Assembly: GCA_017541565.1 (NCBI GenBank) | Contig: JAFXYU010000165.1 | Location: 1-19,517 of the forward strand | Source: a bacterium | GTDB lineage: Bacteria; Cyanobacteriota; Vampirovibrionia; Gastranaerophilales; Gastranaerophilaceae | Reading direction: 5' to 3' | DNA: 19,517 nt | Shown here: one piece after another, positions 7,826-14,321 of the stretch | How the letters are laid out: every line of letters starts with the position of its first letter | Numbering within the stretch: the stretch's first letter is position 1 | Made by a program: the position numbers and the translations under genes | Notes under the pieces: model-generated | Database searches by the model: none | What the model saw: the letters and a program-made list of their open reading frames with translations, nothing else | What the model was told of the DNA's origin: nothing

Positions 7826-8809
7826 TTATAAACTGCTCAAACAAAGTCCCAGAGCAAGAATTGCGGAAAAATATATCATCAAATTTCTGGATTGATACAT
7901 CCTTATCATAAAGGCTTCTGCGTGTGCATTTCTAAGTCTCTTCATATTTTCCATCGGAAAATGATACCACTTGTGTTCCGGAACGCTTTTGGGGTTGTTT
8001 GAATAGTCAAACATTGATTTATATAAATCAACTGCCAGAATAATTGTAAGAGCGGTTAAAAATACCTGCCAGTCAGCAATATCAAATATGCATAAAAGAA
8101 CGGTAGAAGCATAAGCCAAAATTAAAAGAATTTTGAGTACAACCAATGAATCCAGTCTTGAGTCGAAAGAGTTTGCAATTGTCAAATGGTTTTCTTTCAA
8201 ATCGTAATCAAAATCCATGACCGTATGGATATATAATAGAACAACAGTCATAAGCATAGTAGGAATTGAAAGAATGAACACATCCATTGGCATTGTGTTT
8301 GTCATAACATAATATACTCCGCCAAAGAGTGCCGGACCGTATGCAATTCCAACCGCAAATTCGGAAAGTTTAAATCTCGAAAGGATTGAATAAAAGACTG
8401 CAATAAAACCGCCTATTGAGGCAAAATACAGTACGGGTTTTCCGCATTTTATGTAGAAAAATAAGCCGATAATTCCTGCCAGTGCAAAATAGAAGGCGAT
8501 AAGCAATTTTACCTGAGATTCTCTCATAACGCCGGATATAAGGTATCTGCATTTTGTTTTTTGCGAATTATTAAGATATTCTTTTTTATCAAAATCGACT
8601 TGTTTTATCAGATTTTTATAATCCAGATAGTCATCAAGAACGTTTGTGCCCATGTGTGCCAGCGAAACTCCGACAAGTGCCAAAATCCCATACAGTGCAT
8701 TACCTGAACCGAGAAGTGCATAAGTAAACACAACCAGCCAAGACATAATCGTCATTGGCAGAGAAAATGCTCTTGAACATTCTAAAATTGTTGAAATATT
8801 TGCTCCCAT
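7826..8809 (-). CDS. UbiA-family prenyltransferase (MenA-like)
   Basis: This is a 327-residue polytopic membrane protein with about eight or nine hydrophobic segments. The first Asp-rich prenyl-diphosphate/Mg2+ motif is GTNVLDDYLDYKNLIKQVD and the second is VMDFDYDLKENHLTIAN, which resembles the D-x3-D-x5-T-L-A pattern of MenA. Such enzymes attach a polyprenyl chain to an aromatic acceptor, for example 1,4-dihydroxy-2-naphthoate in menaquinone synthesis. No other quinone gene is nearby, so the acceptor is uncertain. The ATG is preceded by TGATAATAT and six bases, with no ribosome binding site, which suggests a leaderless transcript. It is transcribed away from mraY. Confidence 0.87.
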   Translation of the reverse strand: MGANISTILECSRAFSLPMTIMSWLVVFTYALLGSGNALYGILALVGVSLAHMGTNVLDDYLDYKNLIKQVDFDKKEYLNNSQKTKCRYLISGVMRESQVKLLIAFYFALAGIIGLFFYIKCGKPVLYFASIGGFIAVFYSILSRFKLSEFAVGIAYGPALFGGVYYVMTNTMPMDVFILSIPTMLMTVVLLYIHTVMDFDYDLKENHLTIANSFDSRLDSLVVLKILLILAYASTVLLCIFDIADWQVFLTALTIILAVDLYKSMFDYSNNPKSVPEHKWYHFPMENMKRLRNAHAEAFMIRMYQSRNLMIYFSAILALGLCLSSL

Positions 8810-8815
8810 AAAACA

Positions 8816-8824
8816 ATATTATCA
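8816..8824 (-). promoter_or_regulatory. Extended -10 promoter of the UbiA gene, probably leaderless
   Basis: On the minus strand this reads TGATAATAT (TGn plus TAATAT), followed by TGTTTT and the ATG. The layout and the nine-base string are identical to those before the metallophosphoesterase gene at 18963. No Shine-Dalgarno sequence or clear -35 is visible. Confidence 0.6.
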
Positions 8825-8876
8825 TAAATCCGATTATTAAACCATTCGGTTAACAATCCTAATACAATTGATTTTG

Positions 8877-8885
8877 TGCTAAAAT
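8877..8885 (+). promoter_or_regulatory. Extended -10 promoter of mraY
   Basis: TGCTAAAAT is a TGn plus TAAAAT element. Transcription would start near 8892, leaving a short leader with a proper Shine-Dalgarno AAGGAG about 8 bases before ATG 8911. It uses the same -10 string as the TrhP-like gene, but here with a leader. Confidence 0.55.
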
Positions 8886-8910
8886 TTACATAACACAAGG
8901 AGAAATTATT

Positions 8911-9870
8911 ATGATAATGATTGCTGTCGGTTTATTGATGAGTTTTGTGCTTTGTCTTCTTTTGGGAGTTCCGTATATTGATTTTTTGAAGAAAAAAACC
9001 ATAGGGCAATATATTTTGGAACTTGCTCCGGAATCTCATGCTAAGAAAGCAGGAACTCCTACAACCGGAGGTGTTTTTATTATTGTTTCAATAATTATAG
9101 CATCCGTGGTTACTCTGTTTTTGGCTGAGAAAGTTGATAATTCCGCACTCGTTATTTTGATAACTCTCTTTTTTATGGCGCTTGCGGGATTTCAGGACGA
9201 TTACTTGAAGATTAAAGGACATGAGAACAAGGGATTAAGTCCGAGGGGAAAACTTGTCAGACAGATTCTTATAGCACTTATTCCTACAATATACGCAATG
9301 CAGCATTACGGAACGGTTATAACGCTCGGTTCAAAAACTTTTGATTTGGGAATTTTATATCCTTTGTTTGCGGTTTTTGTGATAACCGGTTCATCAAATG
9401 CATATAATTTGACGGACGGCTTGGACGGTTTGGCAGCGTCGACAGGTATTCCGGCATTTCTGGCATGCGGATTTATTTCATACATAAATGGTTATACTGA
9501 TGGGGCAATAATTTCTGCTGTTACAATAGGCGCTCTTTTAGGATTTTTGAAATACAACAAACCAAAAGCCGAAGTATTTATGGGCGATACCGGCTCTCTT
9601 GCTTTGGGCGGGCTGTTGGGAACGCTTGCGGTTATGGGCAGGTGTGAACTTCTCTTGGCACTTTTCGGCGGAGTTTTTGTAATGGAAACGCTTTCAGTAA
9701 TACTACAGGTGACGAGTTTTAAACTTACCGGAAAAAGAATTTTTAAAATGTCCCCAATACATCACCATTTTGAACTTTTGGGACACTCCGAAAAGAGAAT
9801 TGTAATAGAATTTACGATAGTATCCTTTATTTTATCTCTGGTAGCGGTTGTTCTAAACTATATATTCTAA
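8911..9870 (+). CDS. mraY: Phospho-N-acetylmuramoyl-pentapeptide-transferase MraY
   Basis: MraY transfers phospho-MurNAc-pentapeptide to undecaprenyl phosphate, making lipid I in peptidoglycan synthesis at the inner membrane. The 319-residue polytopic protein shows every hallmark: KKAGTPTTGG near residue 47, the FQDDYLK aspartates (about 96-97), SSNAYNLTDGLDGLA (about 161-175), FMGDTGSLALGG with the catalytic Asp (about 226), and the PIHHHFELLG histidine motif (about 282-290). AAGGAG lies 8 bases before ATG 8911; a second ATG two codons on is less well spaced. The gene is slightly shorter than the E. coli protein, as in many Gram-positives and cyanobacteria. It is not in a dcw cluster here: its neighbours are UbiA and a small unknown gene. 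Confidence 0.98.
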   Translation: MIMIAVGLLMSFVLCLLLGVPYIDFLKKKTIGQYILELAPESHAKKAGTPTTGGVFIIVSIIIASVVTLFLAEKVDNSALVILITLFFMALAGFQDDYLKIKGHENKGLSPRGKLVRQILIALIPTIYAMQHYGTVITLGSKTFDLGILYPLFAVFVITGSSNAYNLTDGLDGLAASTGIPAFLACGFISYINGYTDGAIISAVTIGALLGFLKYNKPKAEVFMGDTGSLALGGLLGTLAVMGRCELLLALFGGVFVMETLSVILQVTSFKLTGKRIFKMSPIHHHFELLGHSEKRIVIEFTIVSFILSLVAVVLNYIF

Positions 9871-9875
9871 ACTTT

Positions 9876-9893
9876 TGTAACAGTTTTGTTACA
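9876..9893. promoter_or_regulatory. Palindrome TGTAAC-N6-GTTACA (possible operator)
   Basis: A perfect 6-bp inverted repeat with a six-base centre lies just after the mraY stop and about 30 bases upstream of the likely promoter of the small gene at 9969. The geometry suits a dimeric helix-turn-helix regulator. As a terminator it would be weak, since no T-run follows. Confidence 0.4.
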
Positions 9894-9905
9894 TTCATGG
9901 CAATT

Positions 9906-9934
9906 TTGCTCCTGAAAAACTCTTTATTTATATA
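9906..9934 (+). promoter_or_regulatory. Possible promoter of the small gene at 9969
   Basis: TTGCTC (9906-9911) and TATATA (9929-9934) are 17 bases apart. The region is AT-rich, so the -10 assignment is only one of several readings. Confidence 0.4.
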
Positions 9935-9968
9935 TAGGGAAACAAAAGTTAAATAGGGAGGACTGATT

Positions 9969-10214
9969 ATGGCAGTCGGAGCAAGGGACTATATCGATAA
10001 ATTACTCGTTAAGAAATATGCAGATGAAAAAGTGGATAACCACGATTCAATGGAGTCAATGGTAGACCCGCAAAAAATGCTTGATGCAATGAATGATGTT
10101 GCAACAATACAAAGAAATATGTTTATGCTGTCGCAAAAGTTGTTTTCAACCTGTTATGCGGTAAACGCAAAAGCGGCAAGATACAAGAAAAAAGAAGAAG
10201 CGGCTGCAGGATAA
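9969..10214 (+). CDS. Small unknown protein, helical and charged
   Basis: This 81-residue protein is soluble and probably helical, with a methionine-rich middle (DPQKMLDAMNDVATIQRNMFML) and a lysine/glutamate/alanine tail (ARYKKKEEAAAG). No family is recognised. GGGAGG eight bases or so before the ATG is a strong ribosome binding site. It has its own candidate promoter upstream and a very strong terminator right after it. It lies just before the flagellar export genes, but the terminator separates the transcripts, so a flagellar role is only a guess. Confidence 0.75.
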   Translation: MAVGARDYIDKLLVKKYADEKVDNHDSMESMVDPQKMLDAMNDVATIQRNMFMLSQKLFSTCYAVNAKAARYKKKEEAAAG

Positions 10215-10223
10215 GTAAGTTTT

Positions 10224-10248
10224 GGGGGTGCCGAAGGCACCCCCTTTT
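10224..10248 (+). terminator. Strong intrinsic terminator
   Basis: A perfect 9-bp GC-rich stem GGGGGTGCC / GGCACCCCC with loop GAA is followed by TTTT. It begins 9 bases after the stop of the small gene and separates it from the flagellar operon. Confidence 0.9.
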
Positions 10249-10363
10249 ATGTGAAGTATAAATTTGTAGCATGCCAAAAGTTAGAAGAATCTCCTCTATA
10301 TATATGATGTCTTCAACCTGAAAATCCTCTATGATACAGGTGGACTTATTGTAGGGATGAGGT

Positions 10364-11461
10364 ATGACAAATTCTGTATTTTTTGACGAATTATATAAAC
10401 AATTTTCTTGGTATGATTCAATATTCACGCCTGTTGTAAAGAATTGCAGCGATGAATTTTTCTTTGACGGGTTAGAGTACAAACTTGCCTCAATAAGTAC
10501 CAACATGAATGTACTTGCCCAAAATGATACCTTTTTTGTTACAAAAGTCAAGATTAACGCTAAAAACGATGTTTACATAAGAATTTCACAGGATGCAATC
10601 AATGTAATTCTTGATAAAGTTTTGGGTAAAAATAACAGAAAATTTGATTTAACCGAGGTTTCCGAGTTAGAGGCGAGGATTATTACGGCATTCAATGATT
10701 TTTTATACGAATCACTGGAATCAAATTTTACTATAGAGCCGCACAGAAGGTATACGGAAATTTTGCATTTAACCTATTTTGTAAAAAGTGAGATTTCCGA
10801 TTCTGCCGCAAAGTTTATTATTTCCGTACCCAAGGATATTCTTTCACCTCAAAATATAGAGAACACCGTGCCAAGATTTGACGACAGTGATTTTGCAAAC
10901 AGCCTCGCGGAGGTAAATCTAATCTTGGGAAGAACTACATTTCCGGTTGCTGAGGTAAAAAAATTGGATGCGGGTGACATTGTTGTTTTTGAAGACAGCA
11001 AATCTTCTGAAATGACTCTTGTCTGTGACAATATAATACAAAAGTTTCAGGTTAAACCAAATGTAAAAATAATTGTGCCGTATGATACGGGCGTAGGAGG
11101 AGACATGGGCGATATGTCAAATACAAATTTGTGGGACAGTATTCAGGTTGATATGTTTGCTGAGTTTGACAGAGTTAAGGTTACTTTGGGTGAACTCAAA
11201 AACATTGAAGAAGGGCTGATTGTTGATTTATGTTCGGTATATGATAACAAAGTTTCATTGAAAGTTGGCGGCAAATCGGTTGCAACAGGTGAACTTGTAA
11301 TTATAAACGATCGTTTCGGTGTAAGGATAGAAAAAGTCAACGATACGCAATCTGATGTTACACGCATTCCTGAAGTTAATGAAGAACCTTCTGAGGAACA
11401 GGCTTCCGGCGAAGAAGATTTTGATTACAGTGACTTTGAAGTCGAAGGCGGAGAAGGTTGA
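10364..11461 (+). CDS. FliM/FliN-like C-ring protein with two SpoA domains
   Basis: The last part (about residues 256-325) is a clear FliN/SpoA domain: VDMFAEFDRVKVTLGEL, IEEGLIVDL, VSLKVGGKSVATGELVIINDRFGVRIEKV. A second, more divergent SpoA domain precedes it at about 180-235 (SLAEVNLILGRTTFPVAEVKKLDAGDIVV). The first 150 residues faintly resemble the FliM middle domain (VYIRISQDAINVILDKVLGK, LTEVSELEARI). The tail after 330 is acidic. The protein would form the cytoplasmic switch/sorting ring that docks to the export apparatus. Tandem SpoA domains are usual in type III secretion SctQ proteins and unusual in flagellar FliN, so it may be a FliM-FliN merger or SctQ-like. AGGGA six bases before the ATG is a modest ribosome binding site. 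Confidence 0.82.
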   Translation: MTNSVFFDELYKQFSWYDSIFTPVVKNCSDEFFFDGLEYKLASISTNMNVLAQNDTFFVTKVKINAKNDVYIRISQDAINVILDKVLGKNNRKFDLTEVSELEARIITAFNDFLYESLESNFTIEPHRRYTEILHLTYFVKSEISDSAAKFIISVPKDILSPQNIENTVPRFDDSDFANSLAEVNLILGRTTFPVAEVKKLDAGDIVVFEDSKSSEMTLVCDNIIQKFQVKPNVKIIVPYDTGVGGDMGDMSNTNLWDSIQVDMFAEFDRVKVTLGELKNIEEGLIVDLCSVYDNKVSLKVGGKSVATGELVIINDRFGVRIEKVNDTQSDVTRIPEVNEEPSEEQASGEEDFDYSDFEVEGGEG

Positions 11462-11490
11462 CTTTAGGGAAAAATGAATTAATAGAGAAT

Positions 11491-11594
11491 CAGGTGAACA
11501 AGTGATTAAGCGGTTATATAAAATATAAGGGTTAAATAAGTTAAATAATATTATACTCACTTAATCACCTGTTCACTCAATCACTTAATCACTT
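11491..11594. repeat. Octamer inverted-repeat element A (SpoA gene / fliO gap)
   Basis: The left arm (11491-11510) holds about two and a half ARGTGADY units; the right arm (11556-11594) is a full 39 bases of five reverse-complement units. The complement of the left arm agrees with the right arm at 16 of 20 positions. The 45-base AT-rich centre begins CGGTTATATAAAAT. The element starts about 30 bases after the SpoA stop codon and ends before the AGAGGT ribosome binding site of fliO. The left arm appears truncated. Confidence 0.85.
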
Positions 11595-11614
11595 GTAAAA
11601 AAGAGGTAACAAAT

Positions 11615-12055
11615 ATGGGATATTTAGGAAATTTTATAGTTTATGCTATGGCAATGGTTGGTGTAATCGTAGTTGCACTTCTTGCATTCAAATTTACGAC
11701 TTCCGGCGGAACTTTGGCACGCAAATCAAAATATCTCAGGCTTGTTGATACAATGTCGCTCGGACAAAGAAAAAACTTGTACATAGTATCTACCGGTAAA
11801 GAGCAATTTTTGATTGCGGGAGATGTTGATAAAACAACATTGATTTCCAAACTGGAAACGGTAGAACCTGAAACAGAGATTTCTGCCGTTAAGGAACAAA
11901 AGAGTTTTAGGGAAACTTTAAACAATCTTCCAAGGCCGGATTTTATGGATAAATCAAATATAGGTATACGCTCAAGCATGCTTTCAAAAAAGCCTGTTAT
12001 GGTAAGTATGCTGGAAAGAATGAATGGCAAGGAAAGTGAACGAGTGAGCAGGTGA
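11615..12055 (+). CDS. fliO: Flagellar biosynthetic protein FliO
   Basis: FliO helps assemble the FliP ring of the flagellar export gate. The 146-residue protein has one membrane segment (about residues 6-27, FIVYAMAMVGVIVVALLAFKF) and then the FliO core: LRLVDTMSLGQRKNLYIVSTGKEQFLIAGDVDKTTLISKL. A linker follows. AGAGGT seven bases before the ATG defines the start. The last residues, KESERVSR, and the TGA stop are encoded by the left arm of repeat element B, so the protein tail has been rewritten by the repeat. It lies directly before fliP, as is standard. Confidence 0.88.
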   Translation: MGYLGNFIVYAMAMVGVIVVALLAFKFTTSGGTLARKSKYLRLVDTMSLGQRKNLYIVSTGKEQFLIAGDVDKTTLISKLETVEPETEISAVKEQKSFRETLNNLPRPDFMDKSNIGIRSSMLSKKPVMVSMLERMNGKESERVSR

Positions 12056-12161
12056 GCAAGTGATTAAGTGAGTATTAAAATATACAAAAGTTCAAACGTG
12101 TCAAATATTAAAGAATTTGTAATTCACTCAATCACCTGTTTACTTAATCACCTGTTCACTT
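12034..12161. repeat. Octamer inverted-repeat element B (fliO / fliP gap)
   Basis: Two 39-base arms (12034-12072 and 12123-12161), each five 8-bp units, enclose a 50-base AT-rich centre. The complement of the left arm matches the right arm at 29 of 39 positions. The left arm overlaps the last 22 bases of fliO and supplies its TGA stop. The right arm ends shortly before the fliP ribosome binding site AAGGA. The centre resembles that of element E (AAAATnTACnAAA at the left, GTnCAAATA further on). Confidence 0.88.
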
Positions 12162-12184
12162 AAAAAAATAAAAAGGAACAAATA

Positions 12185-12823
12185 ATGGATAATGCACTTC
12201 AAAGTATGAACCCTGTTTTACAACTTCTTACGGTAATGAGCCTTTTTTCGCTTTTACCGTTTGTGTTTTGTTGTATGACATGTTTTTTGAGATTTACAAT
12301 AGTTTTTTCACTTTTAAAAACGGCAATGGGCGTTCAAGTACCGCCTGCAATCGTTACAATAGGTTTATGTATGATTTTAACCTTTTATACAATGGGCGGT
12401 GTATTTCAGCAGATGTATGAAAGGGGTTCAATACCGTATCAGAAAAATCAAAATCTTATAATGGCCGTGGATGAAGGTTCAAAACCGTTAAAAGAGTTTA
12501 TGATGAAGCAAACAAGAGAAGGTGATTTGGCATTTTTCGTGGAACTCAAGCACAAAACTCCGCCAAAATCTCCGGATGATATTACTATCTGGGAAGTTGC
12601 TCCCGCATATATTTTGAGCGAACTCAAAACCGCTTTTGAAATCGGGTTTATCGTGTTTGTACCGTTCATTGTACTGGACCTTGTTGTTGCAAACATTCTT
12701 CTTGCACTGGGTATGTTCATGTTATCACCGACAATTATTTCATTACCGTTTAAATTGCTTATATTTATTGCAGTAGACGGCTGGGCGCTGATAGTTCAAG
12801 GGCTGGTACAGAGTTATAACTAA
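12185..12823 (+). CDS. fliP: Flagellar export gate protein FliP
   Basis: FliP forms the pentameric core of the flagellar type III export gate in the inner membrane. The 212-residue protein has four membrane segments and conserved stretches: FLRFTIVFSLLKTAMGVQVPPAIVTIGL, MKQTREGDLAFFVEL, ELKTAFEIGFIVFVPFIVLDLVVANILLALGMFMLSP and ISLPFKLLIFIAVDGWALI. It is somewhat shorter than E. coli FliP because the cleaved signal peptide and part of the periplasmic loop are missing, as in several other phyla. AAGGA precedes the ATG. Its TAA stop abuts the first unit of element C. Confidence 0.96.
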   Translation: MDNALQSMNPVLQLLTVMSLFSLLPFVFCCMTCFLRFTIVFSLLKTAMGVQVPPAIVTIGLCMILTFYTMGGVFQQMYERGSIPYQKNQNLIMAVDEGSKPLKEFMMKQTREGDLAFFVELKHKTPPKSPDDITIWEVAPAYILSELKTAFEIGFIVFVPFIVLDLVVANILLALGMFMLSPTIISLPFKLLIFIAVDGWALIVQGLVQSYN

Positions 12824-13275
12824 GTGAGCAGGTGAACAGGTGAGCAAGTGATTAAGTGAGGTTATAAAATGTATCACAAAGATATGGAAGCATGGAAAAA
12901 GTCTATAGAATTAGTTACTAAAGTTTATAAATTGACAAAAACATTCCCTGATGATGAAAAATTTGGATTGATAAGTCAAATGCGCAGAGCAGCCGTGTCT
13001 ATACCATCAAATATAGCTGAAGGTGCTGCGAGAAATTCAGACAAAGATATGCTCAGATTTTTGGATATATCATTAGGTTCTGTTGCTGAATTAGAGACTC
13101 AGATAATTATTGCGGAAAACCTGCAATACATGCAAGATACAGACATTTATGATGATATAAAAGTTACAACGGCATTGATATCCGGTATGAAAAAGTATTT
13201 GAATAACAAAACTGAATATATGAAAAGTGATTAAAACTCACTTAATCACCTGCTCACCTGTTCACTCAATCACTT
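12822..13275. mobile_element. Octamer inverted-repeat element C carrying an S23 gene (fliP / fliQ gap)
   Basis: This 454-bp unit has two 39-base arms (12822-12860 and 13237-13275) made of five tandem 8-bp units each; the arms are complementary at 34 of 39 positions. Between them lies a single complete S23-family gene with its own ribosome binding site, formed by the last arm unit (GAGGT, 12858-12862). The S23 stop lies 3 bases before the right arm. The left arm starts inside the fliP stop codon. No target-site duplication is obvious. It is the only gene-bearing member of the family here and therefore the candidate autonomous form; the mechanism of movement is unknown. Confidence 0.75.
12869..13234 (+). 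CDS. S23-family four-helix bundle protein (23S rRNA intervening-sequence type)
   Basis: The 121-residue protein is a textbook member: MEAWKKSIELVTKVYKLTKTFP, then KFGLISQMRRAAVSIPSNIAEGAAR, MLRFLDISLGSVAELETQI and ENLQYM. The family forms small helical pentamers or related oligomers, is basic and probably binds nucleic acid. It is known from 23S rRNA intervening sequences and is related to Avd, the accessory protein of diversity-generating retroelements. Here there is no rRNA and no reverse transcriptase. It interrupts the conserved fliP-fliQ pair and is enclosed by 39-bp inverted arms. The ribosome binding site GAGGT is part of the left arm, so folding of the arms in mRNA could hide it. The C-terminal KSD and stop read from a repeat-like AAGTGATTAA. 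Confidence 0.93.
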   Translation: MYHKDMEAWKKSIELVTKVYKLTKTFPDDEKFGLISQMRRAAVSIPSNIAEGAARNSDKDMLRFLDISLGSVAELETQIIIAENLQYMQDTDIYDDIKVTTALISGMKKYLNNKTEYMKSD

Positions 13276-13309
13276 TAATAAATGCAATCAAACAAATAGG
13301 AAGAAAAAT

Positions 13310-13801
13310 ATGGAACTACTTACAGAATATTTAGCAAAAGGTTTTATGGTAATGTTATCGATTTCAATGCCCTGCGTACTTACTGCGGCGGCAATCGGTT
13401 TGGTTGTCGGTATCATTCAGGCTGTAACTCAGGTTCAGGAACAAACAATCGCTGCTGCACCGAAAATCTTTGCGGTATTTTTGGTAATTATAATCGGAGG
13501 CTTGGGATTTATTAAACTTCTTACAAACTTATTTCAAGAAGGAACGGCACTTGCTTTCAATACGATTTCCAAAAATGATGCTTATGTTCTTCCGGCGGAT
13601 TATTACAAGTACACGACTCCTTTTGAAAATGAGATGAAAGGTGACAAATTTAAAAATGTTCCTACTGCGGATGAAACGATGAAAAATGCGGGTAAAGTTC
13701 CTTATATTGACAAAGGTCAAAAGATTAAATATCAGACTGCACCGAAAGCACCTATGCCAAAAGGCAATTTTGTTGAAATTAATAAAATGCTCGGGAGGTG
13801 A
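13310..13801 (+). CDS. fliQ: Flagellar export gate protein FliQ with C-terminal extension
   Basis: FliQ is the small two-helix subunit that wraps the FliP/FliR export gate. Residues 1-85 are a normal FliQ: two hydrophobic segments, GLVVGIIQAVTQVQEQTIAAAPKI and VFLVIIIGGLGFIKLLTNL. FliQ is usually about 89 residues; this one has 163, with an extra lysine- and proline-containing polar tail of about 75 residues (DAYVLPADYYKYTTPFENEMK onward) that I do not recognise. AGGAAG precedes the ATG. Its TGA stop lies inside the first unit of element D, so the last one or two residues come from the repeat. Confidence 0.93.
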   Translation: MELLTEYLAKGFMVMLSISMPCVLTAAAIGLVVGIIQAVTQVQEQTIAAAPKIFAVFLVIIIGGLGFIKLLTNLFQEGTALAFNTISKNDAYVLPADYYKYTTPFENEMKGDKFKNVPTADETMKNAGKVPYIDKGQKIKYQTAPKAPMPKGNFVEINKMLGR

Positions 13802-13965
13802 ACAGGTGAGCAGGTGAACAGGTGATTAAGTGAATTTAGTAAATGAAAGAAATAAAATTTTTGACAAGAGGAATAATATTTAAATGAAAAATAATAAAAC
13901 AAAAGATACAAAAAGAAAATTTATAACTCACTCAATCACTTGTTCACCTGCTCACTTGCTCACAT
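13796..13965. repeat. Octamer inverted-repeat element D (fliQ / secretin-like gene)
   Basis: Left arm 13796-13834 and right arm 13927-13965 are 39 bases each and complementary at 33 of 39 positions. The 92-base centre contains the ribosome binding site and start codon of the next gene. The left arm contains the fliQ stop codon, and the right arm is translated as residues 15-27 of the next protein, within its signal peptide. Thus this copy overlaps coding sequence at both ends. Confidence 0.85.
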
Positions 13966-14321
13966 TAGTAGCATGCTTATTCACATTTATTCCAATCACA
14001 TATGCATTTGAAGACGTGATTGTTACGAACAATTCCAAATTAACTGAAATAAGAGTCGGAAACCACGAAATTATAGACGTTTTTCCGCTAGTGACAATAA
14101 TGAATGATAAGAATACGTTGATAGTTCATCCCTTGAAAGAAGGTCAGACAACCTTTAGTGTTCTTAAAAACGATAAAAAAACGGTGAATTTCTCGGTTAA
14201 GGTCGAGGCTGATGAAACGATTATATCGCCTGTCGAGGGTTTTGACATTCTTCCTGTTGATGCCCCTCCGGGGATATTTGAGTATGAGTTGGATAAACCG
14301 CCTATAAAGGTGAATAAGTGA
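13884..14321 (+). CDS. Secreted protein with pilus/secretin N-terminal-like domain
   Basis: This is a 145-residue exported protein. After a basic start (MKNNKTKDTKRKF) and a hydrophobic core (LLTLVACLFTFIPI), cleavage is likely after TYA (about residue 41). The mature part (LTEIRVGNHEIIDVFP, TLIVHPLKEGQTTFSVL, VNFSVKVEADE) resembles the 'pilus formation protein N-terminal' domain found at the start of type II/III secretins and CpaC. No secretin channel domain follows. Residues 15-27 (THSITCSPAHLL region) are encoded by the right arm of element D, and no in-frame ATG exists after the arm, so the repeat is part of the signal peptide. Its place between fliQ and fliR suggests a periplasmic partner of the export machine. 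AGAGGA lies 11 bases before the ATG. Confidence 0.72.
   Translation: MKNNKTKDTKRKFITHSITCSPAHLLTLVACLFTFIPITYAFEDVIVTNNSKLTEIRVGNHEIIDVFPLVTIMNDKNTLIVHPLKEGQTTFSVLKNDKKTVNFSVKVEADETIISPVEGFDILPVDAPPGIFEYELDKPPIKVNK

Noticed and set aside
9876..9893. NtcA site (GTA-N8-TAC) after mraY
   Set aside because: The spacing between GTA and TAC is ten bases, not eight.
10123..10551. 142-residue minus-strand ORF over the small gene and the SpoA gene start
   Set aside because: It runs across a strong terminator and two well-supported plus-strand genes, with no family resemblance.
12822..13275. A diversity-generating retroelement built around the S23/Avd-like gene
   Set aside because: No reverse transcriptase and no template/variable repeat pair is visible in the window.
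12822..13275. A classical insertion sequence
   Set aside because: No transposase is encoded and I could not see a target-site duplication; the arms are tandem octamers rather than unique terminal repeats.
12822..13275. A 23S rRNA intervening sequence
   Set aside because: The flanks are fliP and fliQ, not rRNA. Only the analogy is kept.
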